Notes: generated by a model not told the origin, from the letters alone. Positions 1 to 7,722 are shown, numbered from the stretch's first letter. The stretch is 49,009 nucleotides of DNA from Planctomycetota bacterium (GCA_963204995.1 CAUJKL010000808.1:1-49009), one strand, 5' to 3'. Numbers and translations: made by a program.

Positions 1-162
1 TGGATCTTCGTTATCGTTCGCGCTCTGCAGAAGTTCCCGCAGCCTGTAACGCCCAGCGAGTACAGCTTGCGACACATGCTATGGGGCAAGATCGCTGCCA
101 TCTCGATGTTCATGACCGCGATCACCGGTTGGGTGTTCTACTGGCTGGCGTTCGTCGCGTGA
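1..162 (+). CDS. C-terminal end of an unidentified membrane protein (partial)
   Basis: An open frame runs in from the left edge and stops at TGA 160-162, giving 53 visible residues. The end is hydrophobic (about residues 30-53, rich in Ile, Ala, Met, Phe and Trp, ending WLAFVA), which looks like a last transmembrane helix after a short polar loop (QKFPQPVTPSEYSLRH). Nothing in this stub identifies a family. It is transcribed toward the convergent FHA-PP2C gene, 24 nt away. Confidence 0.55.
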   Translation, partial: WIFVIVRALQKFPQPVTPSEYSLRHMLWGKIAAISMFMTAITGWVFYWLAFVA

Positions 163-186
163 CAACAAAACGGTCGGCGATTTGTC

Positions 187-1812
187 CTACTCCGCGTTTC
201 GCGAAAACGCCACGATGCAAGTGTCGTCCTCTTGCGGCATCCCCTTCGTGAACCGGCTGACATCGTTGAGAATTCTCCCCGTGACATCCCTCGCGTTCTT
301 GGATATCGCCAACATCTTCCGAATTCGGTCGATGCCATATTGCGGGCCAGAGGGGCTTGGGCATTCGCTGATGCCGTCGGTGTACATGACAACGATGTCA
401 CCCGGTTCGAGCGTAATCGTCGCCTGCTGATACGTGACGCTCGAATCGATGCCGAGCGGCGGGCTGGAAATGTCCGGTGCGATCTCTTCCACTTCCCCGG
501 TCCTGGCACGACGAAGTAAAGGCGGCATGTGTCCGGCGTTGACGACCGTTAACTCGTGTCGAATCGGATCGAGAACGCAGAGCGCAAAAGTGATAAAGAA
601 ACTGAAGGTCTGTTTCGTCAATTGCTGATTGAGCGAAGTGATTGCGTCGCTCGGAATGATGTCCGTCACAAGGCAATAACGCGTCTCGCTGCACAGTCGA
701 GCCATGAGCAGCGCGGCCGGAACTCCGTGTCCAGCGACGTCGCCCACCGCGATCGCGAGTTGTCCGTCGGGCAACTCCGTGTACCCAAAGTAATCGCCGC
801 CGACAGCATCGGCTGGCTTGTAATAGTCGGAGATCTGATAGCCCTCGATATTCGGATGGTCCGCAGGCAAAAAGTGCTGTTGAACTTGCCGGGCCGTCTC
901 CATGTCGCGTTCGCGGCGATCGAATTGCAGCTGTGTTTCATGCAATCGAGCGTGGTCCACCGCCTGGCCAACAAGATTTGCGATGTTGACGAGGATGTCG
1001 AGATCGTCGGAGTTAAACTGTTGGGCAGGGTCTTGCGCGTCGAGGTGGATCATCCCAAACGCTTCGTCCGCCGCGCCGACGAGAGGAGCACATAGTACCG
1101 ATCGCATTTTCAAATCCAGAACCGAATCGCTAGATTGAAACCGCTCGTCGTCTCCTGCATCGGTACTTAGCACCGCCTTGCATTCGGACATTACCGTGTT
1201 GGTGATCGTCCTGCTGATCGGAGGCGGTGCGTTCGCCTTGCTGCCGGGGTTTTTGATCGCATAGGGGCGAGGCTCCTCACCAAGCCGCTCCGACACCATG
1301 ATGCACCCACGACTCGCCTCAGGGAGAATGCGGAAGATGTTCTCCAGTACATTCGGCAAGATCAGCTTCAGGTCGAGCGACACCCCCAAGCTGCGCGTGA
1401 TGTCGAGCAGCGCTCGCCATCTCGGTGCGGTGTGACTGTCGTCCGTGATGCCCGCGTCGCCCAGTACGTCGACCGACGTGATGATGGTCGAGGGGCGATC
1501 GGTCTTGCTGCCTCCTTCCTCCGGAGTCAGTCGAAAAACGACCCGTACCTGGCTAATCTGCACCTCGTCCTTATCGTACAAACGTTCTGGCGACCGAATG
1601 ATCTCGCCATTCAGACGCGTGCCATGTTGACTGCCGACGTCGTCGATGACGTAATGGTCGTCCTGCTTGACGAAGCGGGCGTGGCGGCGCGAAACGGTTG
1701 AGTCCTTCAGCACAACTTGGCAATCGGGATGACGCCCCAACATGGTCTCGCGGCCCTCCAGGGAGTAGGTCTCGCCTGCGTTCGCGCCGGAGATAATCTT
1801 GATGGTTGCCAT
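187..1812 (-). CDS. FHA-GAF-SpoIIE-type PP2C phosphatase, signalling protein
   Basis: A cytoplasmic 541-residue protein with three domains. Residues 1-95 are an FHA phosphothreonine-binding domain: GRHPDC at 26-31, SRRHA at 41-45, and GSQHGTRLNG at 60-69. Residues about 145-290 look like a GAF sensor. Residues about 330-535 are a PPM/SpoIIE (RsbU-type) phosphatase with the metal-binding signatures VGGDYF, GDVAGHG and MYTDGISE, preceded by a helical linker (RDMETARQVQQHFLPA) typical of RsbU proteins. The family dephosphorylates Ser/Thr residues, often on anti-anti-sigma factors; no such partner gene lies nearby. FHA binding suggests recruitment to a kinase-phosphorylated target, possibly from one of the kinases in this window, which is inference. 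The ATG at 1812 begins directly with the FHA fold. It lies 96 bp downstream of leuA on the same strand, with a hairpin between. Confidence 0.9.
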   Translation of the reverse strand: MATIKIISGANAGETYSLEGRETMLGRHPDCQVVLKDSTVSRRHARFVKQDDHYVIDDVGSQHGTRLNGEIIRSPERLYDKDEVQISQVRVVFRLTPEEGGSKTDRPSTIITSVDVLGDAGITDDSHTAPRWRALLDITRSLGVSLDLKLILPNVLENIFRILPEASRGCIMVSERLGEEPRPYAIKNPGSKANAPPPISRTITNTVMSECKAVLSTDAGDDERFQSSDSVLDLKMRSVLCAPLVGAADEAFGMIHLDAQDPAQQFNSDDLDILVNIANLVGQAVDHARLHETQLQFDRRERDMETARQVQQHFLPADHPNIEGYQISDYYKPADAVGGDYFGYTELPDGQLAIAVGDVAGHGVPAALLMARLCSETRYCLVTDIIPSDAITSLNQQLTKQTFSFFITFALCVLDPIRHELTVVNAGHMPPLLRRARTGEVEEIAPDISSPPLGIDSSVTYQQATITLEPGDIVVMYTDGISECPSPSGPQYGIDRIRKMLAISKNARDVTGRILNDVSRFTKGMPQEDDTCIVAFSRNAE

Positions 1813-1856
1813 GCCGACCGCTGTCGCTTAGTGAGTAATTCAACAGACTCCACGTT

Positions 1857-1895
1857 GTTAGACTTCCGGAGTGTCAAAGACTTCGGAAGTCTAAC
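1857..1895 (-). terminator. Hairpin between leuA and the FHA-PP2C gene
   Basis: Two 16-nt arms (1857-1872 and 1880-1895) are complementary at 15 of 16 positions around a 7-nt loop. It starts 14 bp past the leuA stop on the minus strand. No clear T-run follows, so it may be a Rho-dependent end, an RNA-stabilising hairpin, or a member of the REP-like repeats seen elsewhere in the window. Confidence 0.5.
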
Positions 1896-1908
1896 GTTCA
1901 CACCTTAC

Positions 1909-3450
1909 CTAGGACGTGACTGGTGCGGCGTTTTGTGTTAGCACAATTCGATTCACCGCATCGAGAATCGCCAACACGGTAGCTTCGACCGTATCCGTCG
2001 AGACTCCGCGTCCTCGGAAGCTGGTGCCATTGTACTCGACTTCGAGCGTTACTTCGCCTAAGGCGTCGTGTCCTAAGGTTGCGCTGCGAACTTGAAACTC
2101 CTTACACCGCAGTCGAATGCCGGTGATCTTCTCGGTGGCCAGAAAGGCAGCATCAATCGGGCCGTCGCCGTCCGACAGCTCTTCGGTGAACTCTTCACCA
2201 CCATGCCGCAAGGTCAGGCTGACTTTTGGCTTTCGGCCGGTTCCCGAAGTCGCCTCGAACGCTACCACCGACCACAATTGCTCGGGGGCCGAATGGATCT
2301 GTTTCTCGATCAGAGCCACAATGTCGCCGTCGTAGATATCCTTTTTCTTATCGGCGAGTTCTTTGAATTCCTCGAACACCGCATGCAATTGCTCCCCGGT
2401 CAGGCGGTATCCAAGCGTGCTCGCCCGATCGGCCAACGCCGCCCGTCCGCTGTGTTTGCCGAGCACCAAATCGGTCTTCGTAAAACCGACATCCTCGGGC
2501 CGCATGATCTCGTAAGTCGTGCGTTCTTTCAACATGCCGTCCTGGTGGATACCGGCTTCGTGCGCAAACGCATTTCGACCGACGATCGCCTTGTTCCGCT
2601 GGACTTGCATGCCTGTAATCGAGGAAACCAGGCGGCTAGCAGGGACCAGACGTTGCGTGTTGATACCCGTAATGCAGCCGTAATAGTCCGCCCGCGTCCG
2701 CATCGCCATCACGACCTCTTCGAGCGAACAGTTGCCTGCCCGCTCGCCGATGCCATTGATCGTGCATTCGATCTGCCCGGCACCGTTGGTGACGGCCGCC
2801 AAACTGTTCGCGACGGCCAACCCAAGATCGTTATGACAGTGAATGCTGATCACTGCCTTGTCGATGTTCGGCACCCGATCACAGAGCATCTTGATCGTCT
2901 CGCCCATTTGTGCAGGGGTCGCGTAGCCGACGGTGTCTGGGATATTGACGGTCGTGGCCCCGGCGTCGATGGCCGCTTCGACGACCTGGCACAGGAAATC
3001 CTTCTCGGTGCGAGCGGCGTCCTCGGGCGAGAACTCGACGTTATCACAGTAGCCTGCGGCTCGCCTGACTCCGGCGACCGCTCGATTAACGATTTCTTCT
3101 CTCGTCATCTTCAGCTTGAATTCGCGGTGGATCGCGCTCGTCGCCAAGAAAACGTGGATGCGAGAAGACTCGGCGTGCTTCAATGCCTCCCAGGCGCGGT
3201 CGATGTCGCCGTCCGCACAGCGGGCCAAGCCACAGATGGTCGAGCCTCGGATCGAACGGGCTATTTCCTGGACCGCTTCAAAGTCTCCAGGCGAAGCGAT
3301 CGGAAAGCCTGCCTCGATCACGTCGACTCCGAGATCAACCAGCGACTGGGCGATCTCCATCTTCTCGTTCAGGTTCATGCTCGCGCCTGGCGATTGCTCG
3401 CCATCGCGTAAAGTAGTGTCGAAGATAACGATACGTCGGTTGTCAGTCAT
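1909..3450 (-). CDS. leuA: 2-isopropylmalate synthase
   Basis: Catalyses the first committed step of leucine synthesis: acetyl-CoA plus 2-oxoisovalerate gives 2-isopropylmalate. The 513-residue length is that of standard bacterial LeuA. The TIM-barrel signature FDTTLRDGEQSPG is at residues 10-22, the metal-binding SIHCHNDLGLAVANS lies near residue 205, and INGIGERAGNCSLEEV follows. The C-terminal part (about 370-510) is the allosteric LeuA dimer domain that binds leucine. The ATG at 3450 places the catalytic motif at the usual distance from the N-terminus. No other leu gene is adjacent, so leuA is a stand-alone unit here, possibly reading into the FHA-PP2C gene. Expression appears to be controlled by an attenuator at 3603-3769 in addition to expected feedback inhibition by leucine. 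Confidence 0.97.
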   Translation of the reverse strand: MTDNRRIVIFDTTLRDGEQSPGASMNLNEKMEIAQSLVDLGVDVIEAGFPIASPGDFEAVQEIARSIRGSTICGLARCADGDIDRAWEALKHAESSRIHVFLATSAIHREFKLKMTREEIVNRAVAGVRRAAGYCDNVEFSPEDAARTEKDFLCQVVEAAIDAGATTVNIPDTVGYATPAQMGETIKMLCDRVPNIDKAVISIHCHNDLGLAVANSLAAVTNGAGQIECTINGIGERAGNCSLEEVVMAMRTRADYYGCITGINTQRLVPASRLVSSITGMQVQRNKAIVGRNAFAHEAGIHQDGMLKERTTYEIMRPEDVGFTKTDLVLGKHSGRAALADRASTLGYRLTGEQLHAVFEEFKELADKKKDIYDGDIVALIEKQIHSAPEQLWSVVAFEATSGTGRKPKVSLTLRHGGEEFTEELSDGDGPIDAAFLATEKITGIRLRCKEFQVRSATLGHDALGEVTLEVEYNGTSFRGRGVSTDTVEATVLAILDAVNRIVLTQNAAPVTS

Positions 3451-3505
3451 GGATATTGCTTTCGATGGATGCTGGGTTGGTAATTCTCATGGGTCGTGGC
3501 GGCAC

Positions 3506-3522
3506 GCCGGTCCTAGACCGGC
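3506..3522. repeat. Short palindromic hairpin in the leuA 5' region
   Basis: GCCGGTC, CTA, GACCGGC: perfect 7-bp arms around 3 nt. It lies between the attenuator terminator and the leuA start, so it would be in the mRNA only after readthrough. It resembles the short GC-rich palindromes found in other spacers of this window. No function can be assigned. Confidence 0.5.
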
Positions 3523-3602
3523 ACGAGAAGTAACAACTCAGCCCGAGATCGGCATACCATGCGACGGCGTTGAATCAGGCGGTTCATTCAGGTTTGGATC
3601 CC

Positions 3603-3638
3603 AACAAAAAACCCCAAGGCGATGAGCGCCTCGGGGTT
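3603..3638 (-). terminator. Intrinsic terminator upstream of leuA (attenuator)
   Basis: On the minus strand a 12-bp stem (5' arm AACCCCGAGGCG at 3638-3627, 3' arm CGCCTTGGGGTT at 3621-3610, one G-U pair) encloses a 5-nt loop and runs into a T-tract (TTTTTTGTTGG). It sits between the leader peptide stop (3671) and the leuA ATG (3450), so leuA mRNA must read through it. A GGGG run at the leader stop codon (3671-3668) could pair with CCCC of the 5' arm in an antiterminator fold; this is only a suggestion. Confidence 0.85.
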
Positions 3639-3670
3639 CGCTTTGTGTGACAAAAGGTGGCGAGTGTCCC

Positions 3671-3769
3671 CTACGGCTGGCGGCGACCGAGTGATAGCAG
3701 CGGGAGTAGGTTGTAGGTCTTCATCGTTTTTTTCAAGCCTTCTAGCTCTAGTTCGCCTTTGGACGCCAT
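3671..3769 (-). CDS. Leucine-rich leader peptide of the leuA attenuator
   Basis: A 32-codon open frame, ATG at 3769-3767, TAG at 3673-3671, with 8 leucines. The end of the peptide holds a dense cluster, NLLPLLSLG, encoded CTA CTC CCG CTG CTA TCA CTC, that is five Leu codons in seven. An in-frame ATG at 3724 would give a 17-residue form (MKTY then the cluster). No strong Shine-Dalgarno is visible for either start. The longer form begins about 27 nt after the start site predicted from the promoter at 3803-3831. The stop codon is 33 nt before the terminator stem. By analogy with leuL of enteric bacteria, ribosome stalling at the Leu codons under starvation would favour antitermination. Confidence 0.75.
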   Translation of the reverse strand: MASKGELELEGLKKTMKTYNLLPLLSLGRRQP

Positions 3770-3802
3770 TATGGCTCTAAATCTAAAACTCGCCAGTGTT
3801 TG

Positions 3803-3831
3803 AGTTTATCCAGCCCCTCAGCTTGGGTCAA
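3803..3831 (-). promoter_or_regulatory. Sigma-70-like promoter for the leuA leader
   Basis: On the minus strand TTGACC (3831-3826) and TAAACT (3808-3803) are separated by exactly 17 bp. Initiation would fall near 3796, giving an untranslated leader of about 27 nt before the leader peptide ATG. Position and spacing fit the attenuator model. Confidence 0.6.
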
Positions 3832-4030
3832 GCTCGGAGCGTGACCGTCGCAGGGCAATCCGCACGTTGGAATCGCTCAATGGACACCAGAATCGGCATA
3901 ACGTTCGCAAGTAAACGTCAGCAGCCGTTTCTGAACAGAAAATCGTGTTCGCGGGACGCGGAGTAAGTCGTATACTTGTCAACGTATCTGTGTTTTCCAA
4001 ACCGGCGGACATGCATGTTGAGACGTTGTG
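3832..4030. other. Intergenic space between divergent leuA leader and zinc protein
   Basis: About 200 bp separate the leu promoter from the small plus-strand gene at 4031. A TATACT at 3971-3976 could be a -10 element for the plus-strand gene, but no good -35 partner is visible. The minus-strand open frame here has no protein-like features. Confidence 0.4.
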
Positions 4031-4264
4031 ATGGCTGGCGAATTCCTGGATCTGTCGAGCGACCCTGAACCGACGAGCACTGGCGGGGCGGCCCAAGCTC
4101 GTCGATTCCTTGGGATTCAGTTCGCTTGCTGTAGCGTGTACTCCCGCGTTTACGTCAACAAGGAAGGGACCGCCTACGTGGGAAACTGTCCTAAATGCAC
4201 AAAACGCATCGAGCTGAAAATCGGGCCGGGCGGCAGCGACAGCCGCTTTTTCACTGCGTATTGA
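4031..4264 (+). CDS. Small putative metal-binding protein of unknown function
   Basis: A 77-residue protein. After about 28 polar residues comes a compact half with cysteine pairs: ACCSVYSRVYV (CC), then GNCPKCTKRIEL (CxxC), followed by a Gly-rich stretch and an end RFFTAY. The cysteine layout suggests a zinc ribbon or rubredoxin-like knuckle. I recognise no named family, but the protein looks ordered rather than a chance frame. A GTG at 4028 directly precedes the ATG at 4031; the ATG is preferred. It reads in the same direction as the next two genes (gap of 87 bp) and may share their transcript. Confidence 0.7.
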   Translation: MAGEFLDLSSDPEPTSTGGAAQARRFLGIQFACCSVYSRVYVNKEGTAYVGNCPKCTKRIELKIGPGGSDSRFFTAY

Positions 4265-4351
4265 GCCATTTCGACGTTTCCCCTATGATCCGCGCTTCAG
4301 TCGGAAGCCGGTTCGCGGTTATTGAGGCTCTTTTATCACCAGGGTTCGGGG

Positions 4352-4840
4352 ATGTTCGAGTTCGACATTCAACGATGCGCGCGGCGTTGTGCGAAGACCG
4401 AACGTGAGTTTCGGCCCGGTGAGATATTCCATTCGGTGCTCGTTTCCGAAGGTTCTGCGGTCGTCCGCTATGACTACTCGCAAGAAGCCTGGGAGCAACC
4501 GCCAGAGAACGCAGTCGGCTGGTGGAAGTGTCAAATGCCCGAGCCCAACGCCAAAAAGGTCAACTGGGCTCCCAACGATGTCATGTTACATTATTTCGAA
4601 GAACTCGAGGGCGATCCCACGCGAGCCGATGTACGCTATGTTTTGGCGCTGTTGATGGTACGGCGACGAATCGTTCGGCTCGAGGATACGGATACCGATG
4701 AAGCAGGCAACGAGCAGTTGGTGCTGTATTGCCCCAAGAACGAAACTGACTACAAGGTGATGGTGAGCGATCCGTCGCCGGAACGAGCCGCAGAGATACA
4801 AAACGAATTGAACAAGCTGCTGTACACGGACGCAGCCTGA
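4352..4840 (+). CDS. Conserved-type hypothetical protein (162 residues)
   Basis: A soluble protein rich in Arg, Glu and Trp, beginning MFEFDIQRCARRCAKTEREF and containing EIFHSVLVSEGSAVVRYDYS, a WWKCQMPE segment and VRYVLALLMVRRRIVRLED. There is no signal peptide or membrane segment. The ATG at 4352 follows an AGGG/GGGG purine stretch at usual spacing, whereas the frame upstream lacks one. It is followed after 10 bp (or 61 bp, depending on start choice) by the exported protein at 4902, so the pair is probably co-transcribed. I do not recognise the family and no function is assigned. Confidence 0.75.
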   Translation: MFEFDIQRCARRCAKTEREFRPGEIFHSVLVSEGSAVVRYDYSQEAWEQPPENAVGWWKCQMPEPNAKKVNWAPNDVMLHYFEELEGDPTRADVRYVLALLMVRRRIVRLEDTDTDEAGNEQLVLYCPKNETDYKVMVSDPSPERAAEIQNELNKLLYTDAA

Positions 4841-4901
4841 TCGAAAGCAAATGCGGCAGGAAGCCGCAGCGCGATTAGCGACTCACAGCAAGGACGCTGA
4901 A

Positions 4902-5852
4902 TTGAATCGGACGTTTGCACTTGGCTGCTTACTCTTGACGCTGTTCGTGGCGAGCGGGGCGACGTGCCGCCGCCACACCTACGGCGTCGATCCCATGGCA
5001 CCCGCAGCTTTCGTCACACCGCCAACGCTCGAAGAAATCATTTACGCAGTCAACGCGAATACGAATCGCGTTCAACAGCTGCACTCGGATAGCGCGACGC
5101 TTTCGCTGCGAGGAGTGCCGGGACTTCGAACGAGTGTGGCGCTCGAACGCGAACACCACTTCCGCCTGAAGTCCAAATCGTTTCTGGGGCCTGAACTTGA
5201 CATTGGCAGCAACGATGAGCTGTTTTGGTTTTGGGCCAAGCACACGCCGGAGCCGGTGTACTTCTACGCCAGCCATCGCGATTTCGCGGCCAGCCCAGTG
5301 CGCGGAATGTTTCCGGTCGATCCACATTGGTTAATCGAAGCGATTGGCTTGGTGCAGTTGGAGCCAGGCGGAATGCACGAAGGACCGGTTCAGCGTGGCG
5401 ACGGTCGCGTCGAGGTTCGCACTCGTTTGGCGAAGCCAAGTGGTGAGATGACCAGAGTCCTCGTCATCGACGAACGCTATGGATATATCCTCGAACAGCA
5501 CTTGTTCGATGCCACGGGTCGCGCGGTCGCTTCGTCTCGCACGAGCGGCCACCGTTACCATGCAGCGGCTGCCGTCGCCCTGCCGCATCGGGTCGACATC
5601 GAGATGCCTGATGCCGAGCTTTCGTTCACGATCGAAGTCAATGAGTACGCGGTTAACACACTGTACGGCAGCCCCGAAGATCTTTGGGGCCTCCCACGCT
5701 TTGAAGGTTTTACGCCCGTCAATATCGCGGCACCACAATACACTCCACCGGCGAGTCCGACGACAAGCTCGCGACGCAGCTTCCCGGCGACGGAACGCCC
5801 CTCACGCTTATCTCAACAGCCTTCCTATCGAGGCTATTCGACGTCTCAATAA
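4902..5852 (+). CDS. Exported protein of unknown function; C-terminus encoded by a repeat
   Basis: Start TTG at 4902 is preferred: CAAGGA lies 7 nt upstream and the product begins NRTFALGCLLLTLFVASGA, a good signal sequence. An in-frame ATG at 4851 would add 17 polar residues ahead of it. The Cys after ASGAT could be a lipidation site, but the lipobox is poor. The mature part (about 290 residues) is beta-rich with many short charged strands and resembles LolA-like or outer-membrane lipoprotein folds; this is inference. The last 35 codons, from residue 281 of this form, and the stop lie in or directly after the 105-bp repeat copy at 5743-5847. The natural C-terminus has therefore probably been replaced by a low-complexity Ser/Arg/Pro tail. 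Confidence 0.75.
   Translation: MNRTFALGCLLLTLFVASGATCRRHTYGVDPMAPAAFVTPPTLEEIIYAVNANTNRVQQLHSDSATLSLRGVPGLRTSVALEREHHFRLKSKSFLGPELDIGSNDELFWFWAKHTPEPVYFYASHRDFAASPVRGMFPVDPHWLIEAIGLVQLEPGGMHEGPVQRGDGRVEVRTRLAKPSGEMTRVLVIDERYGYILEQHLFDATGRAVASSRTSGHRYHAAAAVALPHRVDIEMPDAELSFTIEVNEYAVNTLYGSPEDLWGLPRFEGFTPVNIAAPQYTPPASPTTSSRRSFPATERPSRLSQQPSYRGYSTSQ
5743..5847. repeat. 105-bp dispersed repeat, copy A
   Basis: Aligns without gaps to 6665-6769, with about 95 of 105 positions identical by eye. Copy A forms the 3' end of the exported protein gene. The translated plus frame (SPTTSSRRSFP, QQPSYRGYST) is nearly the same in both copies. The minus-strand frame is also open in both, so coding orientation cannot be decided from two copies. 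Confidence 0.85.
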
Positions 5853-6298
5853 GTCGCGACGCGATCAAGTCGCAACCGCGCGACTCGCCAGGATTCGCAC
5901 GCGGCTGAGTGACATTTCCTGGTGGACGCTTTGCAAAAACTTGGTACAGAACTTTGGGCGGCTGTTTTATAACGTGGCAGGAATTCCGCAGCAGATCGAC
6001 AGGCAGCGTAGTCTCCAGACCAACCGCCGCTTCCACATTACCAGTGCGGCCCGCTCGCTGCTGGCTGCCTCTACCAGCGCATAGCCCACAACTCGGACGC
6101 GACGCTACTCCATGCTCTTGGAACATCACCCTTCCTCTCTGCCCACCCTGCGGATTTTTCGGTGTCCAGGAGGATTCCAGTCGACGACCGCAGCGGTCAA
6201 TCGATCATCTCTAAACCATTGGCAAGCCAAAGCCTTCGACGCCCATGATTTGTCGACTCCTCATTCCCCAGCAACATGCTGTGTCCCTGCTTCTTCGT
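5853..6298. other. Gene-poor stretch, probably decayed or repeat-derived
   Basis: No convincing gene. A 136-codon minus-strand frame (5719-6129) spans copy A and the following sequence. Its composition is irregular, it has no recognisable motif, and it shares its first part with the copy B frame, so it is probably a repeat-derived frame. No terminator-like hairpin was seen. Confidence 0.5.
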
Positions 6299-6372
6299 CC
6301 AACGAATATAGGGAGACGACGAACGGCGAAACGACGTCCGACAAGCATTCGTCGTCTCCCTATATTCGTTGG
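6299..6372. repeat. Perfect 25-bp inverted repeat with 24-nt loop
   Basis: Left arm 6299-6323 and right arm 6348-6372 are exact reverse complements over 25 bp (left arm begins CCAACGAATATAGGGAGACG). The 24-nt loop (6324-6347) has no pairing with itself of note. Bases flanking the arms do not pair. There is no adjacent T-run, so an intrinsic terminator is unlikely. It may be a MITE or REP-like element, or a very stable RNA hairpin. Confidence 0.9.
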
Positions 6373-6566
6373 TCCAGAGCTTTCAGACACAAAGGCCGTC
6401 ATTTGGAGGCTGTCCTCGCAGACAGAGCCAACTTACACTTGCTAATCAACTTCCCGCTCGTCGATCCGTCAGCCTCGTTCTCGATTCTTCAAGATGCCCG
6501 CCTCCCTCGAAGAGTTAACGATTCGCCTCGGCACTGGACTTGGTGAAGTCCCGGAGGCGACGCTGG

Positions 6567-6598
6567 GATGGGCAACTGGGGAGATGGGCAACTGGGGA
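6567..6598. repeat. Two tandem copies of a 16-bp unit
   Basis: GATGGGCAACTGGGGA occurs at 6567-6582 and again at 6583-6598 without mismatch. It lies in the decayed spacer just before repeat copy B. No function is evident. Confidence 0.85.
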
Positions 6599-6664
6599 TC
6601 CAGCACTTTCTTGACCTCCCATCCTCACCGTTTTACACAGTGCTGTGTCCCCGAGCCTCTCGCT

Positions 6665-6769
6665 CTCCATCGGCGAGCCCGATGACAAGCTCGCGACGCA
6701 GCTTCCCGTCGACGGAACGCCCTTCGCGATTAGCTCAACAGCCTTCTTATCGAGGCTATTCGACGCCTC
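6665..6769. repeat. 105-bp dispersed repeat, copy B
   Basis: Second copy of the element at 5743-5847, about 90 percent identical and in the same orientation. It lies about 50 bp beyond the point where the dehydrogenase remnant loses its family-like sequence. Both copies therefore sit at or near the broken or unusual 3' ends of genes. Confidence 0.85.
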
Positions 6770-6805
6770 CACAGTCGAGCGGTGCCATCGGCCCACAAGT
6801 TCACT

Positions 6806-7699
6806 TCAGCGAGCCGAGGTACGAGTCGTTCCGGAAACCGCGACATGCGCGAGGTTGAAAACTGGCGGCAAGAGATCGCCCGTCTGCTTGAATTCGGCCA
6901 CGACTTGCGGTTGGTCATGACGGAGATAAACTCCGCCGTGCATCCAGTGTACGAAGCAATCTCCCCGCTGCCGATAAAACAAATTCACCGTGCCGAGCAT
7001 CTCACCTTCCTCGGTGAAATCAATCTCGACCGGATTATCCATCTCGCCACCGCAGTGGACTTGAATGTCGCTTCCATCCGCCTTGCACGAAAAAATGCGA
7101 GCTGCTTTGCCTTGGCTCAGGATGTGGCCACCGTCGACACGGAACTCGTGTCCATGCCGACCTTCGCACCAGTAGATCCGATCACACGGCCCGAGGAAGC
7201 AGCCATGCACATCCGCAGCGTTGCCGGTATACCCAAACTCATTGACGATCTGCTCGCGAATGTCCGCGACTCCGTCGTCGTCGGTATCTTGCAAACGCCA
7301 GATGCCACCGGACGACGCAACGTGCAGAGAACCGGCGTGCCATAATGCTCCCTGCGGAAATGTCATTTTGTCCGCGAAGATCTTACTTTTGTCGAACGAG
7401 CCGTCGCCGTCGGTGTCCTCGATCATCCGGACAAAGTTCGACAATTGCTCTTCAAGGTCCGCACGTTTCAAGTTTTCGCCCGCACTCTCGGCAATGAACA
7501 GACGTCCCCGATCGTCAAAGGTCGCTATCATCGGATGTCTTACCAGGGGTGCCGCTGCCGCGACTTCCACGACGAACCCAGTGGGCACTTGAATCGCGGG
7601 CGGAGTAAATGCGGTCTCGTCAGCAAAGGCAAGCCGTGCGACACAAGTAATCGCCAAAACCACACACAAGCAACGAGGGACGAGCGTGATCTTGAACAT
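6806..7699 (-). pseudogene. PVC-type membrane-bound dehydrogenase, N-terminal fragment
   Basis: 297 residues with a signal peptide (about 1-26, ending LAFADE), then a beta-propeller start: PTGFVVEVAAAAPLVRHPMIATFDDRGRLFIAES, with repeated calcium-type motifs DTDGDGSFDK and DTDDDGVADIREQ, and DVHGCFLGPCDRIYWCEGRHG. This matches the start of the planctomycete/verrucomicrobial putative membrane-bound dehydrogenases, which are normally about 1000 residues with a C-terminal c-type cytochrome. Here family-like sequence ends at FNLAHVAVSGTTR and the frame stops at 6806. The rest of the propeller and the heme domain are absent, replaced by repeat sequence. The intact ATG and signal suggest the 5' end is original. 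A short secreted product could still be made, but enzymatic function is unlikely. Confidence 0.8.
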
Positions 7700-7722
7700 A
7701 CCGTCTCCTTAACATGACGGTA

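Noticed and set aside
2092-3411. 439-codon plus-strand open frame opposite leuA
   Set aside because: Lies entirely within leuA on the other strand; no protein-family features, Arg/Asp-rich shadow composition.
3603-3769. T-box riboswitch upstream of leuA
   Set aside because: No T-box sequence motif or Stem I-like structure is seen; a Leu-rich leader frame plus terminator explains the region better.
5719-6129. 136-codon minus-strand frame
   Set aside because: It overlaps the end of the exported protein gene and the 105-bp repeat, has irregular composition and no motif; treated as repeat-derived.
6211-6445. Overlapping small frames on both strands encoding TNIGRRR/LPIFVG-like peptides
   Set aside because: They arise from the perfect inverted repeat at 6299-6372, which yields the same peptide on both strands; not evidence for genes.
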